Shown piece after piece: positions 11,775-23,435 of a stretch of 64,000 bases of DNA (the first letter of the stretch is position 1; every line of letters starts with the position of its first letter). Source of the DNA: Hermetia illucens (Eukaryota > Arthropoda > Insecta > Diptera > Stratiomyidae); the NCBI RefSeq assembly GCF_905115235.1, contig NC_051852.1:167170164-167234163 (forward strand), in the 5' to 3' direction. Made by a program: the position numbers and the translations under genes. Below the pieces are notes generated by a model. That model was not told where the DNA came from, ran no database searches, and saw only the letters and a program-made list of their open reading frames with translations.

Positions 11775-12800
11775 CTCCTACTCTTAGGAAGCCTTCAAGT
11801 GAGGGAATCCCTTTGAGCAAGATGGGAAGGGAGGAGGAAGAGAATTTGTTAGTTCTAGAAGTCCTCGGCCATCAATTCGTCAATTCTCCCCTCCACAAGA
11901 AAGGTGTAATCGGCGTCATTCATAATCCTATTGCAAAACACACAATAAGGGGATCGTGTTTTCCCAATTTTGGGCAGGTAAGACTGAAAACCATCATGCT
12001 CACTTACAAGCTGGGCTAGGAAATGGTTATTTCCACCATGTTCAACCACGGACCTTGTTGGTGAGTCATCTGCTTCTTGAATAGTTTTGCCAAGAGAATT
12101 CCCACCAAGTCAATGTTTGCTACTATTCTTCGCAAGCAATCGCCTAAGCCCTTTCCCTTTTGCTTGTAGATAGTTTGGCATTCCTTAGCAAGAAGGACTC
12201 CCGCAAAACTCCTTGTCTCTATTTTTGCACAACAACTCCTTGGTAAAGGCGCACTTTTTACAGTCAAACTTAAATCATGGGCAATCATCATTTTCGCTCA
12301 CTCGTTGCATCAATATATTATATTTCCATATCTGTTTGCGCCTGTTCAACCATGCGTCTCTTTTTGCATAAGGAGTGTCACCAAACTATTGTAACACAGC
12401 TCTAGGATGGATCCTTATATTATCCTCGATGCGATCTCCGTTCTCATTTAGCCCTCCAGCGTCTCATAAAGCAAGAAGCGGTTTTTCAGATAATCCCTTA
12501 ACATCCTCAGGACGTAGCCCGACACCTGAATTCTGTTTTGTACTCATGTTAAGATCGACCGCTGTGCGTCTAAAGTCAATGAACCGAACCCACGACCTCC
12601 ATGACAGCACCACAGCAATACCCTTCCCCAAAATGGAATTGTCTCGGGGATAAACCCTCAGTAGCACGTTTCGTTTCACGAAGTCTACCCATACTAGCTT
12701 TTCCAACACTTTCCTGCGTCAAGCGTACAGAGCGGTGGGCATGATGATGGCAGCTCAAGGTCTTCTTTGCCTTTGCTGATCAGTGTGTGTCTTGCTACCT
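11775..12800 (-). mobile_element. LINE family B (R1-like) fragments
   Basis: Two blocks. 12300-11855 encodes the C-terminal region (FLAQLVSEHDGFQSYLPKIG; SPYCVFCNRIMNDADYTF) matching the plus-strand copy at 14050-14180. 12800-12370 is an RT segment resembling 3500-3960. The middle is deleted. Both are broken by frame changes. Confidence 0.65.
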
Positions 12801-12884
12801 TCCAATAACAAATTACAGTACGAGCTTTAAGACACGGAGCCGAATCGTCCAGAAACATTACTTAATCAAAGTGCTCAACAACGC

Positions 12885-13240
12885 AATTTTTTTTTGTACT
12901 TTTCTGCGTTGACAGCACCGCTTCGAAACGAAAAACTACCAATTCCTTTGGATGTTATCCAATCATTATTGAGGGAGAATGGCGTGCAGTTCGTACAACA
13001 CACTGGAGGTCAAATCTCTCTTTTTCTTCTTCGCACTGGGGACGGACTGTCAGATCCCAACAAATTGAATTTCGACTCACGAGAGAACACAACTCGTCTC
13101 CAATCGTCCTCAGTCCAGTCACGTCGTTTCAATGCCCAATTGAGCCTTTTATCGTGCATAGCCTTCGTTAAAATCGGCTTTTTGCTCTGATTCCTAATTT
13201 ATCCAACCGTCACTGCACTGTTCTCACACTAACTGACGCA
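12885..13240 (-). mobile_element. Tc1/Tc3-like transposase fragment
   Basis: Read on the minus strand, the segment gives KRRDWTEDDWRRVVFS followed by ESKFNLLGSD, the conserved region around the second catalytic Asp of Tc1-family transposases (usual VVFSDESKF; here the residue before E reads R). Stops and frame changes break it, and no terminal repeats are visible. Confidence 0.65.
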
Positions 13241-13264
13241 TTTTCCGCTTCCAGCAATTCAGTA

Positions 13265-14612
13265 CGTAATTGAGAAGCAGTTGCAAGTCTATCTCGTCTG
13301 GATTGCCAGAAGAGTCACGCCTGGTCGGCTACGCAAATGATGTCGCAGCGCTTGTTGCTGGACGCACTGTCGAACAGGCGCAAAGCAGACTCGGCATATT
13401 GATGCGACGGGTAAGCGGATGGATGACTACTCATGGTTTCAACCTTGCACTGGAAAAAACCGAAGTAGTCATCTTGACTAAGATGAGAATTCCGATCCTG
13501 CGTCCCATATCGTTCGGCGAGTCGATAATCGAGTCAAAATCAGCGGTAAAGTACCTCGGGTTGCCTCTTGACTCAAAGATGAGCTTTTCTGAGCAAATCC
13601 AAGCGGCAGCAAACAAGGCTGCGGCTGGAGTTTCGGCGTTAAGTAGGCTAATGGCAAACATTGGGGGTCCTACGTCTAGTAGGCGACGTCTCCTGATGAG
13701 CTCAACGCAGTCTGCCCTACTCTACGGTGCAGAGGTATGAGCTGGCGCTCTTAACAAGGAGGTATATCATAGACGCGCAAGTACAGAGACGGGGAGCTTT
13801 ACGGGTGGCATCTGCGTACCGCACAGTCTCTGAATCGGCCGTGATGGTGATCGCGGGAGTTACCCCCGTTGCCCTTCTTACTAGGGAGCGTCAGGCCATA
13901 TACAAGCGCAAGGGAGGGGGTTGCTCGCGAAGAACGGCAACACACTCTAGACGAGTGGCAGCTCTCTTGGCAAAATGAAACTAGAGGCAGATGGACTGCG
14001 CGGCTCATCGGCAACTTAGGTGCGTGGCTGAATCGGAAGCATGGTGAGACTGACTATTTCCTTACCCAATTTTTAAGTGGGCATGGGAATTTTCAGTCTT
14101 ACCTGCACAAGATTGGAAAGGCGCGTTCTCCGCATTGTGTGTTTTGCAATGGAGTTGTGGACGATGCCCACCACACTTTTTTTTCTTGTGGAAGGTGGGA
14201 TGGGGTTCGTCAGCAGCTCTATTTAAACACAGGGGATCTCTCTCCAGACAACATTGTGGAAGAGATGCTGAGGACTGCTGACAGCTGGAACCGTGTTGCC
14301 CATTACGTTCGGGCCCTTCTCGTTGCTAAGAAGATAGAACTCGACCCGTGGAGGAGCCGGATGGCAGGGGGTTCCTTGAACTGACAGTTCCCTTCCTCCC
14401 CTCCCCTCCCGTTGGTGAAAGGAATTCCCTGATTTGAAGGCTCCGCAAGGCCGGAGAGTGCGGGGGCTGGCCCGAAGTAATGTGAAAAACGGTTCCAGGC
14501 TAGCTCTCTGACGATGGGGAGGTGTTTAGTTGGTAGTCCGACGACGTACCGAATCGGGAGTCCAACACTGTGTGCGTAAATGCATTCACCTACCCTACCC
14601 CAAAAAAAAAAA
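13265..14612 (+). mobile_element. LINE family B (R1-like), 3' half with poly(A) tail
   Basis: Frames 13270-13740 (SRLVGYANDVAALVAG, note N in place of D in the usual YADD; NLALEKTEVVILTK; SAVKYLGLPLDSKMSF), 13727-13978 and 13869-14384 (GRWTARLIGNLGAWLNRKHG; SPHCVFCNGVVDDAHHTFF). At least two frameshifts. The 3' UTR runs to about 14600 and ends in a 13-base A run, the 3' end of the element. The truncated 5' side lies near 13265. Confidence 0.8.
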
Positions 14613-15405
14613 AATCTCGTAAGGATGCTCGCTCTAATGACCGCCTGGCCCGGGGAGAAGGAAACAGAAATAGTCAGGTGTCAGAGATAAATCTTCCGAG
14701 CTCCATAGAACACAGAAGAGAAAAAGAGGACTCTATTCCAGATGTTCGGCCTCTTCGTTTTCAGAAATAGAATTTCTTTTGACTGGCCCTAAAACTGATC
14801 CAGGCAGAGATGCAATTTTAGGAAGATTACAAGTTCATGCATATCAGTCTAACGCACATGCTATTTGATTTCAAGATGATTCTCCTCAAAAAGTGAATTT
14901 AAAATGGTAAATAAAAGACAGTCTTTAAAGTTTAAACTTTATTCCATTCGCACGATATATATTTTAATAATTAACTCATCTATGAATAAATGAACAATCT
15001 GTCGAGTTTCCCTCGCAATTCTCAAGTAGATGTTGGACCGAAGTAAATCAGGGTTTGAAGAGCATCTCGTTGTATCTGTTGCTCTCCCTACGATAAAGTT
15101 GTGCGCAGTAATATATTACTGTAAAGTTTCATGCAATTCAATAAAATATAAATTGTTTTATAATATATGCGAACGTAGACTTTTTTGTTTCGTAAATACA
15201 TTTCTTCTCTATTCATATAAAAGCACATGCCTGAAAAAACAATATTGTATGCATGTTTTCGTAAAACTGCATCTAATCTTAAACAAAATACATAAGTTTG
15301 GTAATGGAGTCCAGATTATGTAGAAATTGGTGGTATTTGTTATGCATCTAGGTTACTTTACTACCACCAGATAATTAGAAGTTTTACGAACAAAACAAAT
15401 CTCAT
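14613..15405. other. Septin 3' flank
   Basis: AT-rich intergenic DNA between a LINE tail and the septin stop codon. A minus-strand AATAAA lies at about 14938-14943, some 460 bp past the septin stop, and could be its polyadenylation signal. Nothing else recognisable. Confidence 0.4.
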
Positions 15406-18400
15406 TCACTTCTTCTTGCTTTTGCCCAATGTTAATGTGTGGTGTGATGCAGTCATTTGAGTTTTACGTCGTGTAAACTCTACAAACTCCTCCTCAAGTT
15501 TCTTACGAGATTCCTCAAGTTTTCTCTTCTCTTCAGCGTGGTCCTTCTTCAATTTGTCGAATTTTGCATGAAGCTGGAAATGATTATGGAAAGCAGATTA
15601 TTAATCTTTGATAACAGAAAAATTGGTTGAATCATTAGTAGACGTACATCCTTTTCACTTTCTTTCAGTTCCGATTCTTTTTCTTTGACACGTTGAACGA
15701 ACATTTGTCGCACTTCCTCTTCCTTGGCTTGTAACTCAGCTAAATGATTTGATCGTTTGGCCTCAAAAGTTTGTTGGAATGATACCTGTAAGTTTTCGTT
15801 GGATAGAAATAGATAAAGAATTAGAAGTTGTTTACGGATTTGAAGTTAGATTTTTAGTGTTACCGGTTTATTGTCGCTATCGACGTCGGTGAAGCCCATT
15901 TGCTCCAAACGCTTTTGCCGGTACAACTCATAATGCTTTGTATGGGTCTTTTCACGCATGTCCTCCATATTTGTTCGAATCAACATTTCACGTAATTTTA
16001 CGAAATCGCAATGAGATTCATTTTCAACTGAAATATTGTCGAATGAGAAACATTAATTTTTTTAAAAAATAAGCTGATTCAAATATTACATTCAAAGATT
16101 CCGAGAAATAAAGAGAAGAGGAGAAACCGAGATCACCATAGTCAATATCGCGCAAGTGATAAGCCTACAACAGCGAAACAAGCACAAATATCCATGACAA
16201 CCCCAAAAATTATGTTGTATCGTTACTTTCAGCTGTATTTTGTTTGAGGATAACAACGCACTGAAGGTCACCGTTGAATGATATTCCGGGCAAATTTACC
16301 GATTAGCAAAAATAGTTACGGCTCGACACGTGCCCTTTTCTCCTGAATCACAGCAAAAATGAGTCATTTGTTAATGAAAATGTCGCGTGTGACGAAAATT
16401 ATGTAGAATCAGAAGTGTTCGTTACAGCGCTTAGACGAAAATGAAATATCAAAGTATTGCCCGATGGTGTCTTTTGAAGGCTGGCACATCGACCACGGAT
16501 GATGCCTGTTGCGAGCAACTCGCCGAAGCGATGCAAAATATTGCTACTAAACAATCAGGATTAACTAATCGATCGGATCCCACCTACTGGCAGGACAACC
16601 CTACATCATATTCCACCAAAGTGATCGTGACAAAGTTACAACATTTGGAATTGGAGACTCTCCGTCACTCACTATATCCGCCAAACCTTGCACCGACCGA
16701 TTACCATTTTTTTCGAATTTTAGAAAGCTTTGTGTCGGGGAAAAAATTCAATTCCACAAGGGCTGTGAAAACAATCTTTCAGCAACTCATCGATTCCCGT
16801 GAGCCAGACTTTTACGGTAAAGGGGTTGCTACATTAAATAGCAAGCGTGAAGAAATATACAAGCAAGTCGAAAACAGGAAACTTGGCGCCTCACTTATGA
16901 GAGGTTCATGTAAAAATATTTGGGTACATGATGATTCTATTTATACATAGCTTATACTGTATATACGTTGATATTCAATACCACTAACATTTGATCACTT
17001 AAAGAAAAGTAATTTGATTGGGAAGAGACAACTTTGATCTAATATAAGTTTGTTAATAATAGTAGGATTCTCACCAAAATTTCCAGTATGATGCCTCATC
17101 CCAAAGCCCATATTGCTACATGAATGAACTTACAGGGGGTTCGCGGTAAATATTCAAAATTTAATAATATACGATTTTTCTTTATTTGAGCAAATATCTC
17201 CCGGAGAGCATTTTGAGGCGTAGATATCATCTACATGTTCCACCATAATTTAAAAACTTTAAACCTGAAAAAAGGGTCGATTTTTCCAATTTTTTTTTTC
17301 AGAGTTCCGACATTTTCTTTTTCTTTCTCATTTTTTGACAGAAGGTGAATTGTTATTAATATAGAGACTGAGAAAAAAAATCATATAAATTGGTTCTGTA
17401 AGATGCATTAAAAATTTGCATGAAATTCATGATTTTGATCTGCTATAACTTTGTTACGAATGGCAGGATTTGCACGAAACTTTCCAGCATCATGCGTAAT
17501 TTTATTCTGGATGCTATGGAATGTATTTTAAAGCCTAGATTTCCTACATTCTTTTGGATTTCTGAAGTGGATAGTTTCTTAAAATGAGCCCTGTCTCACT
17601 TTAAATTTGTACAACCTTAGTGAACCGATACTTGCTTATCGTGCAACCGATGTCGAAACTAAGATGTTCGCAAAAGTACTACTTGAGGCCTTTCATTTGA
17701 TACCCCACATGCATACATTAGGAAAAAAATTCCGTTATTCCATCGACCAGTGAGTTGCCCACAACCTTTCCCAGCACAGCAGTTTTGTGATCTTCTCTAC
17801 CCGAAATTCCTAGTTCATCTTTCCATATTTACTAAAATTCAAAACTTTCTTTTCAATAGTTCTAATCTATTAATCCTCAGCGCTCCAAAAAATTATTCTT
17901 TATACTATCTTTTTATGGCACTGTCGACTCGAGCAAGATTATCACTTGATGCTCACTTGCTTTCGCATATATTTAGTCTGCATGTTACCACATGGTTGGT
18001 TAGCCTGAAGCCCAAAGCGGGAAACAATCGTCGTACGGCAGCAGGAAAAACTATCTTTCTAATAGACATCTTGAACAGTTTATGGGGGAATATTGATGAT
18101 CATTGAGCCACCATCAAAAGTCCATTTTTTTATAGCGCAAGTGAAGTAGGCCATATACCCTAGTTCACCATTGATAGTTGAGGGCGTTCCCCAAACATAA
18201 GGAACTGAGGGTTTTTGTTATTATTGCGACTGGATGTTAGCATGATGTGTTTAGTCTTAATAGCTGCGGTAAATTTTGGAAAGTACAGCGAAGCGGCGCT
18301 GTGATAAAAGGGCGCTTGTTATTGTGCTGAACCGGGAGGTAGAATTAGCCGCAAAATAATATTGATTTCGCTATCGTAAAAGAAAGAACTTGCATTTGGT

Positions 18401-21400
18401 CGATCGTTCGGCCAGGGACGTTGGTGGGGGAAATTTCTATTAGGTATCTCAGCCGTATATCATATCTCTTATGGATGAAATGGCCAGTCATTGTAATATG
18501 CGGATGCACCTGCTCTAGATCCTCCTGCTTTGAACACGTGAATACTCTTCGGATCATTGTGGGATATGGTGGAGATTTTAGATCTCTTCTTCACCTGCTT
18601 TTCATTGATTTCGAAAAAAAAACATGCTAGGAAATTGAAATGGAATCCAAAAAGGTTACATTTTGACGTTGATGCTAATCCCTCTTGTTGTCGATGACCT
18701 TCTTCTACAGCCGAACGTCACGGAGAACTTCAATGAACAATGGCATCTTTTCTGAAACACCTTCTCAAACAAGGCAGAATGTCTAGGCGGTCAATCGATT
18801 TGATTTATCTTGGTAGTTAACAAAATCTAATTAGAGCGTCTAATAGTAAAAATGATCTCGAGGAACTTGTCCAAAAATGGAAGGATCGCCTCATGCAACA
18901 CGGTCTCAGATTGAATCTGAATAAAACTGAGTTTTTGACGACCGATCCCAATGAAACGGGCATAATTACTGCCAGCGGCAGTGACCTGACCAGAACTGAG
19001 CGATTTAAATATTTCGGGTCAATGCTATTAGCCAATAGAGAACTGCATTATGAAATTGCTTCACGCATTAACGTAACCTGGATGAAGTGGCGATCCACAA
19101 CTGGTGTTCTTTGTGATCGACGTATCAACGAACGTCTTAAATCTAAAATTTACCGCAATGTCGTCCGTCCAGTCGCTCTCTATGGTTCTGAGTGTTGGCC
19201 GACTATAAAAGACAATGAACGGCGTCTTGCGGTAATGGAGACGAAGATGCTACGTTGGACTAGTGGCGTCACACGTTTAGATCACATCCGAAATGAGGAT
19301 ATCCGCGATCGTTATGGGATTGCACCGATCGTGGAAAAGTTGCGAGAGAGGCGTCTTCGATGGTGTGGTCACGCAATTCGTGCCAACGAGAATTCACTTG
19401 CCTAGATTGGTCTGAACATCGAAGTCGATGGTAAACGACCAAAAGGCAGACCTAAACAACGGTGGCTTGATACGCTAGATGGGGATTTGAAAGCCTCGAG
19501 ATTGCACCCAGATCAGGCATTCGATAGAGCCAAATTGCGAAGCCGATCACGACGAGCCGACCCCGCTTGTGAACGGGACAAACGCTGAAGAAGAAGAAGA
19601 AGATGCAAGCGCCAATGGCGGTGACGTGACATCGAAAAAACATTTTCACTGTCAAAAATTGTTTTTCGGTGTCAGCACTGAAATGGAGTGAAATGGACAG
19701 GACATTTGACTCCTCTCCTGATATCATATTTAATTTAAGTTTTCATTGAATCATTTTGTGTAAACACAAAATCTTATTAAAATCGGTTTACTGTCTGTCT
19801 GTCCATCACATGCATTTTTCTCCTAGACTGTAGGAGCGATTGACACCAAATTTGGTGGGAAGGTGGGAAGTGTGGCCGCTCACGCATACAGCGAGTTACA
19901 TCCACATACATGCAAAAGGGGGGTGTAATTTTTTTTCATCAAATATTGTCATTCTGGGTATCAAATGAAAGGTCTCGGTTAGTACTTTCCAAAGCTGGTC
20001 TTAGTTTTGACATTTGTTGGAAAGTCGGGGAGTTCGAAACTGATCCTTTGTGAATGATACGGGCTGGCTCTGAAAATCTGAGCCGGCTGGACTCTGCCTC
20101 CCTTCTCTCATAACAGCAGTCACGGTCTTAGAAGTTTGTGGCATCAAAACGGTGCACCACAGCGCTAATTGGGCTCCTTGGAGCGGCCACTGATACCTAC
20201 CTACTCTACATATAATAGTTTTCTCAAAATAAATGTTTTTTTTTAACCCAAAAGTTCCCTTAATAAACTATCTCAGAGTGGCCGACGAATCAGGTCGCTC
20301 TAGAAATAAATGGGACAGAACAATAGAAGGAGGATCTGGAACTATTGTAGTGTCGACCTTGGATAGTACAGTTTTTGCCTGGAAAGGGCGATCAAATGAT
20401 TGGACGCGTACATAACAAAAAAAAAAAAAACTGAAATTATTAGTAATCACTTACCTTGTACCGTTCCCCATGGGTACTGTCTAGCGCGCACCATTTTATT
20501 TCCCAATCGCACAAATTCGGTACTTCCAACAACAGCAAACGGTACATGTCCATTCATTGTTGCATTAATTTCTGAAACAGTTTCATCATCGGTCGGAAAT
20601 TGGTAGATTTGAACACCATTCGCTTGTAATTCTTGGTTGATTTTCGCTTTGAACCGTTGCAGTTCCGTTTTCGAGACAGTATCGGCTTTTGCGATAATCG
20701 GTACAATATTAACTTTCGTGTCTAATTTCTTCATGCACACCAAATCCAGGGATTTCAAGCCATGTCCGGTCGGGCAGATAAAATAGAGGCAAATATGAAT
20801 GCGACTGTCGTGGCAGGTTCCCAACGATCGCTTGATTTTCAATTCTTCCTGCAGATAAGCCTCAAATTGTGCGTCAATGTAGTCGACAACAGCTTTGAAG
20901 GAGTCGTCCTTGTTGATTTGATCGCCGTAGCCAACAGTGTCGCAGATGGTGAGTTTTAGGCGAACGTTGCTTTCTTGTAGTTCGTAGGTGTGGGCCTTTA
21001 GTTTCACGTTGGGGAGGGTGTGCGGACTTGGACTTGACTCAAAGCTTGTATTGAAGAGGGTGTCCATTAGGGTGGATTTGCCTAATCCGGTTTCGCCTGG
21101 AGTTGGAAAGTGATTTAACCCTGGAGGCTCGCTTATTTGCAAGTGAATACTCACCAATGCACATTATGTTGAAGACGAACCCATTTTGGACACTCTTGTT
21201 CACCAACTGATCTGGAAGACTGTCGAAGCCAACATGTCCTGCTAACTTCAAATTGCGTACATGGTGATCGATCTGTAAGGACAAAGCCAACTAAAATGAG
21301 TTGCTATCTAGAAAATCAATGAAAACGTTTCAGAAATATTGGGGCAAGCACAAACTAACCACTTCTGATATTATGCACATTTTCGTATTATAAACTTTCA

Positions 21401-22621
21401 CCCTCTAAGCACTTAACAAAATTTCTATAGTCAAAGGTAATTGGGCGGGAAAATCCTTTTATTTTAAAGAAAACTCCTCAATGTTTATATCGTGGCATCG
21501 GAAAACACAATGTTGCGTGCAGAGCGCAATTAACAAGTAACTGAATCATCACAAATTACAAACACTCAAGTGCTCCCGCTGAGATTTCATGGGCAGCAAG
21601 AAGAAAGCTTGCATACTTGTGCATACGCAGCGTACGGAGCGGTCACAAAACATTCCGCGACCCCATTGACCGTAAATTCTAGATATATGAGACCAGTAGT
21701 CACGCCTGATATAGATTCAACACAAAACTCGATAAGTCTCGATCGATTTATGATTGTTTTCTTGCTGCTACCGAACGCGTCTTGACCCACATTAGGTTTG
21801 CCTCTTTAGAGGGACACATCCCTTTTGAATCACTTCAAATGAGTGGTGTGTGGGGATGAGTCAACGTGTCAGTCAAGTGTTCGATGCTTAATCACCAGTA
21901 AAAGTTCTTTTCCCCGCAAATCTGCTGTGAGATTGCGATTACTCTGCCTGTGAAAAACGATGCACACTTTGGTGATCTAGGTCGGCATCTAATTAGTATT
22001 CAGACCACTCGCAATTTAAGCCATCAGACATGCGGAAGTTGTCATTAAACACCAATTCGTGATGTAGTGCAGAGTTGGTGGCACCCAACGTTTTTCGTTT
22101 CAGCATAGGAGGCTTTCCTCTGAACGCTTGGGAAACTACTTCGATATTACATTTGTCGGCCGCAACTGGTCGGGATAAGTCCTTCTTTCACGCTGAAACT
22201 GTAACAATTTTTTCAGCAGATTGAATTCGATTGTGTTGTTTTCTCTCATCTATTCAAACAAAGGCTAGCATGAATAAGTTGAATTACAAAACGATTTCAT
22301 AAGGCCTCCAAACCATTTTGCATTTTCTTTCCTTTCATTTTTTTATCGGGGAGATTGCTGCAACAAATACAATGGACCCGACCCGTCTAGAGCCGCGCCC
22401 CGCCATCCGATCCAATGCACTTATCACACTGGCACCATAATTATTCATCGCTCACTTTTCTTCACGTCCGACATATCAAGTAAGCCGCAGGCTCCATTAT
22501 GTTTTCCGGAGTACATCGATAATTAACACAGAAATTGTCCAAGTATAAATCCAAGATTGTAGGAAACATCGTTGAAACACAAATTACACACCTTCATCAT
22601 GTCAACATCCAATGCTGCCAT
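15406..22621 (-). CDS. Sep2: Septin, Sep2-like (SEPT6 group) GTPase
   Basis: Six coding exons on the minus strand, in order: 22621-22592 ([10 protein letters not shown]), 21272-21155, 21096-20455, 16027-15864, 15785-15648, 15573-15406 (TGA). All boundaries are GT-AG and the phases join to 1260 nt, 419 aa, the length I recall for Drosophila Sep2. Motifs: P-loop GETGLGKST (50-58), G3 DTVGYGD (102-108), G4 AKAD (185-188), septin unique element around [11 protein letters not shown], then a charged C-terminal coiled coil (about 320-400) ending GKSKKK. Septins form filaments at the cleavage furrow and cortex; the SEPT6 group pairs with pnut/Sep1-type subunits (established). The 4.4-kb fourth position intron (16028-20454) is packed with transposon fragments. 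The short first exon is inferred from splice phase and start. Sep2 versus its close paralogue Sep5 cannot be settled by eye. Confidence 0.93.
16330..16930 (+). mobile_element. mariner-like transposase remnant (septin intron)
   Basis: Frame 16441-16950 contains [32 protein letters not shown] and [20 protein letters not shown], the C-terminal part of a mariner transposase, including the third catalytic position (PTDYHF). The N-terminal helix-turn-helix is missing and I find no terminal inverted repeats, so this is an old fragment. Confidence 0.75.
16985..17765 (-). mobile_element. Helentron-like element fragments (septin intron)
   Basis: The reverse complement of 17020-17290 matches the 3' half of the family (aaattttggtgagaatcctactattattaac; ctcaaataaag) and 17380-17760 matches the core (ggggtatcaaatgaaagg; agtagtacttttgcgaac). 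Strongly diverged, with both pieces in the same orientation. Confidence 0.5.
17766..18815. other. Unassigned septin intron sequence
   Basis: About 1 kb with no recognisable repeat or exon. The frame at 17750-18106 has no domain I know and is probably chance. Confidence 0.35.
18820..19610 (+). mobile_element. LINE family R (RTE clade) 3' fragment
   Basis: Frame 18893-19405 covers the RT C-terminal half: [76 protein letters not shown]. The 3' end has the family motif cgacgagccgaccccgcttgtgaacgg and a (GAA)n tail. A close relative, more complete, lies at 32105-33627 on the minus strand. Confidence 0.85.
19752..20040 (+). mobile_element. Helentron-like (GTCY)n element, 5' part
   Basis: Begins with the perfect hairpin attttgtg-taaa-cacaaaat, followed by cttattaaaatcggtttact, GTCTGTCTGTCC, and the core (gcgattgacaccaaatttggtgg; aggtctcggttagtacttt). 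It is cut off at about 20040, where a LINE 3' end begins. Confidence 0.75.
20041..20215 (+). mobile_element. LINE family C 3' UTR fragment
   Basis: Matches 11148-11297 closely (gatacgggctggctctga ... ggagcggccactgatacc) and ends in the same TACC-type tail, so it is a very short 5'-truncated insertion. Confidence 0.85.
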
Positions 22622-23435
22622 CGTAAATCCTCAGTACTTGCTCCACCAAGGGAAAATCTCACTCATCACTCGAACGACACCAACTGAACTTGGAAAATGG
22701 AAAATGACGCCGACCTTCTTCTTCTTCGCATTCCGAGTAGCACCACTTTCTGATACTCGTCATATGGTAGGAAGTTCAGATAAGATAAACACCAGATGCA
22801 GTAAATATGGACTAGGGCTTTACCTAAGAATTAAATTATACTGAGAATGGGAAAATGATGTTTCAGCTTTTCCTAATTATTGAATTACAACCTTTTAATC
22901 TGCATGAATAATTCAAAAACCTTCTCCAAATGCTAGTGAGATATTACACTGTTAAGTTTGGACAGTGAATAATTCCACAGTTGGTTTGTTCTTTGGATGG
23001 AAAAAAGAGATTGGATTGACATTGACATCTGTTCATCCGTTCAGTTCATCGAATTAATTCCAAAGTAGCCAGCTTCGAAATGTCAAAACAACGTGTAATA
23101 TAGATTTTTTTTTGTATATTGTATACGAATTGGCTGCATTTATCCATAAAAAATCCGCGCCTAATACAAAGAGATCATGCGTTCTACCGTGAACCACAAG
23201 TTCTCACCGTTTTCGAGTCCATAGTGCAGTGAAACGACATTACACGCCTTACATATCGCGTTTAGAAGTGGGAGGCCCATTACAAATTCGATTAGAACGT
23301 ACTACGAAATCGTGAACAATCATCGACTTTGGCTGAATCGCGCCTCTCTTATAAGCCAAGCAAAGCAAGAAAATGCCGCCGCAGTGGACATAGTGGGAAT
23401 TGGAATTACCGTTGTTGTCAAGGATCTCGAATGAA
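22622..23435. promoter_or_regulatory. Divergent intergenic region between septin and RN-tre start codons
   Basis: About 0.8 kb separates the two start codons, which point away from each other, so both core promoters and 5' UTRs should lie here unless non-coding upstream exons exist. I see no convincing TATA box or other core element. The assignment is positional inference only. Confidence 0.4.

Noticed and set aside
17750-18106. 118-codon frame in the septin intron
   Set aside because: Low-complexity Ser/Leu-rich composition, no domain and no supporting splice sites.
22572-22844. 90-codon plus-strand gene beside the septin start
   Set aside because: It overlaps the septin first exon on the other strand and has no recognisable domain.
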